Shown piece by piece: positions 6,245 through 13,900 of a stretch of 21,465 nt of DNA (the stretch's first letter is position 1; each line of letters begins with the position of its first letter). Under the pieces are notes generated by a model. That model was not told the origin of the DNA, searched no databases, and worked only from the letters and a program-made list of their open reading frames with translations. Source of the DNA: a virus; IMG/VR virus record IMGVR_UViG_3300030450_001579, positions 1 to 21,465 of that record. One strand, 5' to 3'. A program made the translations under genes and the position numbers.

Positions 6245-6426
6245 AGGGGGACAACTGGCTTAATTTTGAGTTTTTCCTAGCAACAGAACTTTCAAAGACA
6301 GTGAGTGAACTCAGAACACAGCTAACAGATGAAGAGTTCATATATTTTGCTGCATACTATGAATTAAAAAATGAAAGAGAAAAAAAACAGGCAGATGCAA
6401 TAAGACGTAAATCAAGATATAGTTAA
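6235..6426 (+). CDS. T portion of the G-T tail chaperone (-1 frameshift)
   Basis: This frame is -1 relative to the G gene and encodes NWLNFEFFLATELSKTVSEL, then TDEEFIYFAAYYELKNERE and a basic end (RRKSRYS). W-x-x-F-E-x-F-L-A-x-E-L and E-E-F-x-Y-x-A-A-Y are hallmarks of the T domain. It has no ATG; the first alternative start is GTG at 6301, inside the domain and without a ribosome site. The frame is open from 6214, so the shift must fall between 6214 and 6244. The start given here assumes a slip on AAG (6233-6235) back to AAA, giving a fusion of about 178 residues. No canonical heptamer is present, so the exact junction is inferred. Confidence 0.75.
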   Translation, partial: GVLKGDNWLNFEFFLATELSKTVSELRTQLTDEEFIYFAAYYELKNEREKKQADAIRRKSRYS

Positions 6427-6444
6427 AGAAGTTATTGTTAAGTC

Positions 6445-8628
6445 GTGGCAGTTTCAAATGTAGAGCTAAGAGTTGGAGCTACACAAGCGATTACAGCATT
6501 AAAAAAGGTAAATACACAGGCACAAAAATTTAATCAAACTGTAAACGGAACAAACAGCAAACTTAAAGACGCTAACAGAGGGCTGCCCATACTTGGAAAA
6601 GGTTTTTTTGGTGCTGGTAAAGGTGCAAGTGCGGCATCTTTAAGCTTTAAGGCTGCCGCTGCAAGTCTTGGCACTATGCTTGCACCCTTAACTGCTGGTA
6701 TAACTGCTGTTGCTGCGTTTGGAAAAGTATTTAGTACTTTGGCTGCACAAGATTTTGCAAATGCAAAAGTGAGAACTCTCGGAGTAAATGTTAAAGAGTT
6801 AAACCCACAACTTGCATCTCTATCCAATGAATTAAGTGGTCAAGCCTCAAAACTTGATCTTTTAACAGCTTCTTATGATTTAGCCTCTGCTGGCTTTGCT
6901 GAAACTGCTGAAATAACAGGAATTTTAAAAGCAGCCCAGTTAGGTGCAACTGGTGGATTTTCTGATTTGCAAACTGTTACTGATGCAACTACTTCGGTTC
7001 TAAATGCTTACGGTTTAGAGGCAGACCAAGCTGGAAAATTAGTTGACGGATTTGCACAGACTCAGGCAGACGGTAAAATTGTTGTTGATCAATATGCAAA
7101 ACAAATAGGTCGAATAGCACCAATAGCTGCTGGTGCTGGTGTTGAGATAGAAGAACTAAATGCTGCTATATCTGCTGTTACTGCGTCAGGTGTTCCTGTC
7201 GAATCTACTTTTGCTGGACTTAGACAGGTCATTGCTTCTATTCAAAAACCGACCAGTGAAGCATCAAAAATTGCTGAAAAGCTTGGAATAGATTTTAGTG
7301 CTACAGCATTGAAATCCAAAGGACTAAGCGGAGTTTTAGAAGAAATTGTTTCAAGTGGTGGTTCAAGTGCAGAAAATCTTTCAAAATTATTTGGAAGTGT
7401 AGAAGCACTTACAGCAATACAACCTTTGTTAAATGATGAACTTGTTAAGTTTAACGAGGCTTTAGAAAACCAATCTAATGCACAGGGCAAGGCTGCAAGG
7501 GACGCTTTTACAGCATCAAATACTATTAATGGCCAGTTAAAAAGATTGGGTTCAGCTTTCACAAATCTAGCTGGAGAAGGTTCTGAATTTGGGATAGTAA
7601 TTAGAGAAGTTTTAAAAGTTGCTGCCGTTACTGTTGAGGCATTAGGAGCTGCATTTAAAGTTGTTCTTGCACCAACAAGAGCTATTTTTGCTGCTGTCCA
7701 AGAAATAGGACTGGCTATTGCAGAGGCAATAGGTATAGATGCAACCAATGTGGTATTTGATCTAGAACAGAGTTGGATTGCAGTGAAAGAAGGTGTAACA
7801 AATTTTTCAAATGCTATTGTTAACGTAGGAAAAACTGTTGGAACTATTGTTGGAAGAATAGTCAAGGCTGTAATAGGGACTTTTCAGCAGATAGTTAATT
7901 TTATTGATAATCAACCAATTTTAAAATTTATTTTTGGTACTTTAAAACTTCCAGTTCTTGATTTGAAAATAAACACAAATTTAGAATCTGTGAATCTTTT
8001 AAAAGAAGGTATTGAAGGCACAAATGAAGCTACAAATAATATAAAAAATGATGTTATTACAACCAATGAAACAGTCCCAAAAGTCACTGAAGGTGTTGGT
8101 AAATTAAAAAATAAATTGGATGACACCAAAGATGCAACAGATGGTATTAAAACTGAATTTGAAAAGATTGGTGATAGTATTGCAACAGGAGTATCTGATG
8201 CCCTTGTTAGTGCAATACAAGGAACTAAAACTTTAGGCGAAGCTGCAAGAAATATTTTAAATGATATTGCTTCACAACTTTTAAGACTTGGAATTAACAC
8301 GTTTTTGGCAAGTTTTGGCGGCCCTTTTGCAAACTTGCCTAGTTTCTTACCAAAAAAAGCAGCTGGTGGCCCTGTCTCTGCTGGTGGTGCATATCTTGTA
8401 GGAGAAAAAGGCCCAGAGGTTTTACAGATGGGGTCAAAGGGTGGCAATATAGTGCCAAATAGTGCAATGGGCGGAGTTGTTAATAATATTAATGTATCAG
8501 TAGATGCCTCTGGAAGTAATGTAGAAGGAGATGAAAATCAAGCAGCTAAACTTGGAAAAGCTATTTCACAAGCTATACAGAATGAACTGTTAACTCAAAA
8601 AAGACAAGGAGGGTTGCTTTATAGTTAA
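6445..8628 (+). CDS. Tape measure protein
   Basis: A 727-residue protein starting at GTG, with a weak AAAGAAG site upstream. Residues 1-70 are basic and helical. A hydrophobic Ala/Gly stretch lies near 72-102 (GTMLAPLTAGITAVAAFGKV). Residues about 105-350 form the conserved phage tail tape-measure core (TP901 type), with SYDLASAGFAETAEITGILK, VTDATTSVLNAYG and TASGVPVESTFAGLRQVIAS. Further membrane-prone segments lie near 393-435 and 455-490. The end has Gly-rich AGGPVSAGGAYLVGEKGPEV at about 639-660. It sets tail length: at about 1.5 angstrom per residue the tail would be near 110 nm (inferred). The hydrophobic segments may insert in the host membrane during DNA entry. Confidence 0.93.
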   Translation: MAVSNVELRVGATQAITALKKVNTQAQKFNQTVNGTNSKLKDANRGLPILGKGFFGAGKGASAASLSFKAAAASLGTMLAPLTAGITAVAAFGKVFSTLAAQDFANAKVRTLGVNVKELNPQLASLSNELSGQASKLDLLTASYDLASAGFAETAEITGILKAAQLGATGGFSDLQTVTDATTSVLNAYGLEADQAGKLVDGFAQTQADGKIVVDQYAKQIGRIAPIAAGAGVEIEELNAAISAVTASGVPVESTFAGLRQVIASIQKPTSEASKIAEKLGIDFSATALKSKGLSGVLEEIVSSGGSSAENLSKLFGSVEALTAIQPLLNDELVKFNEALENQSNAQGKAARDAFTASNTINGQLKRLGSAFTNLAGEGSEFGIVIREVLKVAAVTVEALGAAFKVVLAPTRAIFAAVQEIGLAIAEAIGIDATNVVFDLEQSWIAVKEGVTNFSNAIVNVGKTVGTIVGRIVKAVIGTFQQIVNFIDNQPILKFIFGTLKLPVLDLKINTNLESVNLLKEGIEGTNEATNNIKNDVITTNETVPKVTEGVGKLKNKLDDTKDATDGIKTEFEKIGDSIATGVSDALVSAIQGTKTLGEAARNILNDIASQLLRLGINTFLASFGGPFANLPSFLPKKAAGGPVSAGGAYLVGEKGPEVLQMGSKGGNIVPNSAMGGVVNNINVSVDASGSNVEGDENQAAKLGKAISQAIQNELLTQKRQGGLLYS

Positions 8629-8993
8629 TGGCTAATTTACCAAACACCGCTGCTGGTTCTGCATTTGTTCCTACTTATGGGACAACAAAAAGAAATGCAC
8701 CAAATACTAAAATTGTAAAATTTGGTGATGGTTATGAACACAGAATTTCGTATGGACTGAACCAAAATGCAAAAATATTTAATTTAACCTTTGAAGTAAG
8801 TGAAGCTGATGCTGATACTTTGACTGATTTTTTTGATGCTAGAGCTGTAGATGGTGCAAACTTTGCATATACAGTGCCTACAGAAAGTGCTATGAATTTT
8901 GTTGTTGATGGTGGTTATACAAAAAATATAAATATAAATGGCAGAGCAAGAGTACAAGTAACATTCAGACAAGTATTTGAACCAGCTTCATAA
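8628..8993 (+). CDS. Minor tail protein, lambda M-like
   Basis: A 121-residue protein starting by one-base overlap with the tape measure stop. It shows IVKFGDGYEHRISYGLNQNA, with the family F-G-D-G-Y, then FNLTFEVSEADADTLTDFFD and a final VQVTFRQVFE strand. This is the pattern of the lambda M-like minor tail family, small distal-tail-like proteins that join the tube to the tip complex. It is followed without a gap by the L-like gene. AAGGAGG lies about 15 bases before the start, rather far. Confidence 0.85.
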   Translation: MANLPNTAAGSAFVPTYGTTKRNAPNTKIVKFGDGYEHRISYGLNQNAKIFNLTFEVSEADADTLTDFFDARAVDGANFAYTVPTESAMNFVVDGGYTKNININGRARVQVTFRQVFEPAS

Positions 8994-9613
8994 TGCCAGT
9001 ACCAGTTTCTAATTTACAATCTGTTAATCCAAGTCCAATTATAGAATTGTTTGAACTTACTTTAGATCCTGTCCTTCATGGTTCAACTACTATACAAGAC
9101 CCAAACGGAGATAATATTTCAACAATAAGATTTCACAACAACACTAAAGATACAACAGCTCAAGACAGTATTGTTTGGAAAGGTAATACATATTATCGTA
9201 TGCCTATTGAAGCTAGTGGCTTTAAATATGATGCAAAACAACTGCCAAGACCAAGTTTAACAATTAGTAATTTAGCAGTAATAGCTATAAATATAGGTAA
9301 TATGTCTAACGTGCTTGCTGCTGTAAACACTGAAACTTTTGCCAATGATCTCGTTGGTGCAACTTTAAAAAGAAGAAGAACACTTGCTGAATTTTTATCA
9401 AATGGCAATTTTACAGGAGATAATCCTTACGGAACACCAGATGAAAATCAGGAATTTCCTATTGAGGAATTTCAGATTGCTAGAAAATCAGTTGAGACAA
9501 GAGATATTGTTTCTTTTGAATTAGCTGCTGCTATAGATAATATAAACTCAAAATTACCAAAAAGACAGTTTCTACCGATTGAATTTTCTGGAATTGGAGA
9601 TTTTTATAATTGA
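8993..9613 (+). CDS. Minor tail protein, lambda L-like, lacking the cysteine domain
   Basis: A 206-residue protein with the marks of the lambda L family: QLPRPSLTISNLAVIAINIG, NDLVGATLKRRRTLAEFL, NPYGTPDENQEFPIEEFQIA and RKSVETRDIVSFELA. It belongs to the tail-tip hub ring. Lambda L ends in a domain with conserved cysteines that bind an iron-sulphur cluster. Here the protein stops soon after SKLPKRQFLPIEFSG and has no cysteine at all, so the cluster domain is absent. The frame closes just where the next gene starts (TTGA, 9610-9613). The other frames nearby show no displaced cysteine domain, so an ancestral loss is more likely than a recent frameshift. Confidence 0.85.
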   Translation: MPVPVSNLQSVNPSPIIELFELTLDPVLHGSTTIQDPNGDNISTIRFHNNTKDTTAQDSIVWKGNTYYRMPIEASGFKYDAKQLPRPSLTISNLAVIAINIGNMSNVLAAVNTETFANDLVGATLKRRRTLAEFLSNGNFTGDNPYGTPDENQEFPIEEFQIARKSVETRDIVSFELAAAIDNINSKLPKRQFLPIEFSGIGDFYN

Positions 9614-10335
9614 TTTACTGGAAAAAAAAAGTTATAGAAGATGCACTCAAAGAAAGTCCGAAGGAAATTTGTGGGTTGTTAGTAAATATAAAAGGCAAAT
9701 TAGTTTATAAAAAGTGTAAGAATCTAGCACAAATACCAACAGATCAATTTATTTTAAGTCCAACAGATTATGCTGATATAGAGGATGAATATGGTAATGA
9801 TGCAATCCAAGGTATTGTTCACTCACACCCCACATCAACTGCTTTTGCTAGTCCAGCAGATAGAGTTTGTGCAGCAAGGACAAATAAACACTGGTATATA
9901 GTTAACCCACATACAGAAGAGTGGTTTGATTTTGTTCCAAAAGAATATAAGCAATCTTTATTAGGGAGGACATGGACATGGCAACACACAAACTGTTGGC
10001 AGCTTGTAAGAGATTTTTTTAAAGCAGAATTAAATATTGAACTTATTGATTTTGAAAAGCCTGACGATCCAGAAGAATTTGCGTTTAATCCAACTTTTGA
10101 AGATTGTTATAAAAAAGGAGGATTTATTGCTATTGATGATGATGAACCTTTGAAATTATATGATTGTCCTTTAATGAATTTTTCTGGAGAATACCTTAAT
10201 CATATTGGTGTGTTATGTGAAAACAATATGTTACTGCATCATCCACAGGGGAGATTATCGTGCAAAGAAGAGTACAATAGGTATTATAGAAGCATTACAG
10301 GCAAGATTATTAGGTATGTTGGATTGCCCTCGTAA
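9610..10335 (+). CDS. Tail tip peptidase, lambda K-like (JAMM plus NlpC/P60)
   Basis: A 241-residue protein starting at TTG in overlap with the previous stop. The N-terminal half has a JAMM/Mov34 metallopeptidase signature: Glu19 (KEICG), His71 and His73 (VHSHPTS), Ser81 and Asp84 (ASPAD). The C-terminal half has NlpC/P60 features: Cys129 in TNCWQLVRDFF, His198 in LNHIGV and a third polar residue near His210-211. All expected catalytic or metal ligands of both domains are present. Lambda K-like proteins sit at the tail tip. The NlpC/P60 part probably cuts peptidoglycan peptides at entry; the JAMM part has no settled substrate. No ATG is available near the true N-terminus, which supports the TTG start. 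Confidence 0.88.
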   Translation: MIYWKKKVIEDALKESPKEICGLLVNIKGKLVYKKCKNLAQIPTDQFILSPTDYADIEDEYGNDAIQGIVHSHPTSTAFASPADRVCAARTNKHWYIVNPHTEEWFDFVPKEYKQSLLGRTWTWQHTNCWQLVRDFFKAELNIELIDFEKPDDPEEFAFNPTFEDCYKKGGFIAIDDDEPLKLYDCPLMNFSGEYLNHIGVLCENNMLLHHPQGRLSCKEEYNRYYRSITGKIIRYVGLPS

Positions 10336-10903
10336 AATTAAATTATATGGGGACTTAGCTGAGTTTGTAGGAGTTAAGGAAATAGAAACTGAAGTTCATA
10401 CGGTAGCAGATGCGATAAAGTGTTTAATCGGTAATTATCCACAGGCAGAAAATTATATGATGGATAAGAGCTACAAAGTCATAGTAAATGAAAAACCAAG
10501 AACATTAGAGGAATTACATTTTCCCACAGGGCAATCTGATATAAAAATTGTTCCTGTTATAAGCGGTCAGGGCAGAGGGTTAGGACAGATTTTATTAGGT
10601 GTTGCTTTAATTGGTTTGAGTTTTAGTGGTGGGCTTTTTCTAAACCCTATGTCATTCAAAGCTGGTGCCACTATTGGTGCTGGTGCTAAAGCTACATTTG
10701 CTATCGGTGCAAGTTTAGTGTTGGGAGGGGTATCTGCAATGCTTACACCTGTTACAGAATTTGAAGAAGAAACACCAAATAGTTTTCAATTTAACAGCCC
10801 TATTAATACAAGTATTGCAGGGTTGCCAGTTCCAATTTTATATGGAGAACGCATGGTTGGATCTGTGGTAATTTCAGCTGGAATAAATGTGATGAACAAC
10901 TAA
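10316..10903 (+). CDS. Tail assembly protein, lambda I-like
   Basis: A 195-residue protein. I place the start at the ATG at 10316 because homologous sequence begins just after it (RKIKLYGDLAEFVGV). The frame is open back to 10205, but that part only mirrors the K-like gene. Residues 1-80 look ubiquitin-like, as in lambda I (HTVADAIKCLIGNYPQAE). Two Gly/Ala-rich hydrophobic stretches follow (about 83-108, with GQILLGVALIGLSFSGG, and 113-142). The end has NTSIAGLPVPILYGERMVGS, a stretch conserved in the family. It acts in tip assembly with L, K and J. It overlaps K by 20 bases and J by one. Confidence 0.82.
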   Translation: MLDCPRKIKLYGDLAEFVGVKEIETEVHTVADAIKCLIGNYPQAENYMMDKSYKVIVNEKPRTLEELHFPTGQSDIKIVPVISGQGRGLGQILLGVALIGLSFSGGLFLNPMSFKAGATIGAGAKATFAIGASLVLGGVSAMLTPVTEFEEETPNSFQFNSPINTSIAGLPVPILYGERMVGSVVISAGINVMNN

Positions 10904-13900
10904 TGGAAGAAAAAGAAATTCATATAATCAGCGGAGAAAAAGGCAAAGGTGGCAGCCCATCAACTGCTGACGATAATTTAGATAGTCTTGCAACTGCTAA
11001 GATTTTAGATGCTATATGTGAAGGTCAAATAGAGGGTTTTCCATCAGCAAGAGATGAAGGTGTTGCTTTTGGTGCGACTAATTACAATAAATTTGGTCTT
11101 AAAGATATTTATTTAGATGATACACCTATCGTTGATGAGGACGCTGATTTAAATGACTCAGGAGAATTTGATGATGATGATAAAAACTTTGATAATGTAG
11201 TCGTTGACTCAAGAGTCGGCACTGCAAATCAAGGTGTCATGGGCGGTTTTCGTGCTACTAGAGAAGAAGTAAATGTAAACAGTGGTAATATTTTGAAAGC
11301 TGATCCTAATGTTGGAGTCTCTAGAAATTTCACAATAAGCAGCTATCCTAACGCAAATCAAATAGCTGTAATTATAAATGTCCCAGCCTTACAAATTTTT
11401 GAAGACGATGGAGATATTGTAGGAACAAATGTATTTTTTAGAATAGAATATGCTGTTGATTCTGACTCTTTTCAAAGTGCTTTCCCAAACAATAATCCAG
11501 AAGGGGCAAATCAAGGTGACGTTGGTATAGGAGGAAGAACAGGCGACCCATATCAAAGGCAGTTTAGATTTAAAGTTCCAGATAATTACAGCTCTGGAAC
11601 AACTTTTAATTTAAGAGTTCTTAGAATTTCAGATAACTCTACAACAAAGATTCAAAATGACATTCAATGGTTTTCTTATCAGTTAATTACTTTTGATAAT
11701 AAACCCTATCCAAATACAGCTCTAATTGGATTTAATGTTTCAAGTGAAAGTTTTTCACAAATTCCCAGACGATACTATAGGCTGCGTGGAACAAGGGTGG
11801 CTGTTCCAAGAGGGGTATATAACAACAACAGTAATCCAACCGACCCAGATAGGGCTGGTAGGCTTGATTACAACCTGTCTGCAAATTGGTCTGGGGGTTC
11901 TTCTTTAACTGCTAATGGCACATTGAGAGGCAGTTGGCAGAGACTATATACTAATGACCCAGCTTTTTGTCTCTATAATTTACTTACAGACACACGATAT
12001 GGGTTGTCTATCCCAGAAACAGCATTAGATGAATACAGTTTTTGGAATATTAGTAAATATAATAATGAGTTAATATCTAACCAAAGGGATGCTATAGGCT
12101 CAAAGTCTGGGACATATACTTACAATGCAAATCGTGGACACGTTTTAATTATTTGTACAACAGATCATAATTATGAAACAGGGGATCTTATAAACATTAC
12201 ATTTACAAGCACTTCAGATTCTGAAGGTAACGCACCCCACACATTAAACAATGCTAAACTTTTTAAAATACAAAAAAAGAATAGAAGAAGATTTATTGCT
12301 TTAAAAGTAACAAAAAACTCAACAAATATAAATGGAAATTGTAACTTTAGTATGGTTGGACTGGAAGCCAGATTTTCACTAAATGAATATATCAATAAAA
12401 GTTTTAAAGCATACGACTTGATTAATCTTATTTGTAGCAATATGCGTGTGATGCCATATTGGTCTGCTGGTACATTGTTTTTATCACAAGATAAACCAGC
12501 ACCACAAGTTGATGGTGGGACATATAGTGCAACTGCTGATGTCTTGCCAGCCTACATTTTCAATAAATCAAATGTTGTGGATGGAAACTTTACTTATGAG
12601 GGAAGTGATATTAAAAACAGAGCAACACTTGTTATCGCAAAGTATTACAACAATAATCAAAGAAAAATATCTTATGAGCAGTTCCCACATCCCTCTGTAA
12701 TCGAAAATACAACAATAGGTGATGTCTCAGCCACTACAAGTGCAGGGGGAGATGTGACTATTGCAAAGTATGGAATTTTAAAAAGAGAAATTCAAGCTTT
12801 TGGTTGCACAAGTTCTGGACAGGCACACAGACTTGCTAAATGGACAAGACTAAGTGAGCAACTTCTTACAGAAACAGTTACTTTTTCTGTCTCTATAGAG
12901 GCAGGGGTTCTTGTAAGAGTTGGACAAGTTATTGGTATTAGTGATGATGTTAAAACTGGAACTAGAAGAGGAGGAAGAATTTTTGCTGTAAATGGAACAA
13001 ATCAAATAACTGTTGACAATGCAAGTGCATCAAACTTACCAGCAGACTCTGTTGGTTATACAAGAACTCTCAATGTTTTAATGCCTGATGGCAGTGTAAG
13101 TAAAAAAAATGTTAGTAGCATTTCTGGTGCAAATATAACAGTAAGCGGTAATTTTCAAACTGCTGATGGAACTAACGCTGCACCCAATGTCATGTCAACA
13201 TGGATTCTTGAGACATCAGGAGGAAATGCAGCTCAAAATTTACAAGCACAACTTTATAGAGTTTTGGTTGTAGAGGAAGAGGAAACATATAAATATAAAG
13301 TCACTGCCCTTTTATATAATCATAGTATTTACGCTGCTGTTGAGACTGGCAGTACTGTTACCTTCAGAGATGCCTCTAATATTGATGTAAGACCAAAAAG
13401 GCCAGCAGCGGCAACAATTACTGAAAGACTTTACAAAGAGTCAATTCATAATTCTAGTAATAATTCTAATAAAGTCGTTATTAGATCAAAACTTATTGTT
13501 CAGTGGACTCAAGTTGAAGATGTTAGTAAGTTTTTTTTAAGAGTAAATGTTAATGGAACTGAAAGAACTGAAGAGATACAGGGGCAAAGTTTTGAAATTT
13601 TAAATGTAAGACCAAATAAAAAATTTACAATCAAAATATTTTCAGTAGGAAATTCAAGTGGTAAATTGTCTGGATTATCTAGAAATGTAAGCATTACAAC
13701 TGTAGGTCAAACTGAACCACCTAATGATGTAAGCTCAAGCGGATATAGTGTTACAGCAAATGGAACTACAGCAGCAAATTTAGTTTCATTTAATGAAAAC
13801 GAACCAAACCCTAGTTTTACAAGCAGTTCTGATAGCTCTGCTGTGAAAGTACAATTTAAAGATTTAGATATTGCTTTTTATGAGATTCACAAATCAAATA

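Noticed and set aside
6301-6426. Independent T gene starting at GTG 6301
   Set aside because: This would remove the conserved W-x-x-F-E-x-F-L-A part, and there is no ribosome site; frameshifting from G explains it better.
7242-8447. Two long minus-strand frames (207 and 178 codons) opposite the tape measure gene
   Set aside because: Their composition mirrors the antisense of an Ala/Gly/Lys-rich gene, no domain is visible, and the + strand gene is certain.
10205-10315. N-terminal extension of the I-like protein
   Set aside because: This part lies wholly inside the K-like gene and shows no family pattern; the I-like sequence begins just after the ATG at 10316.
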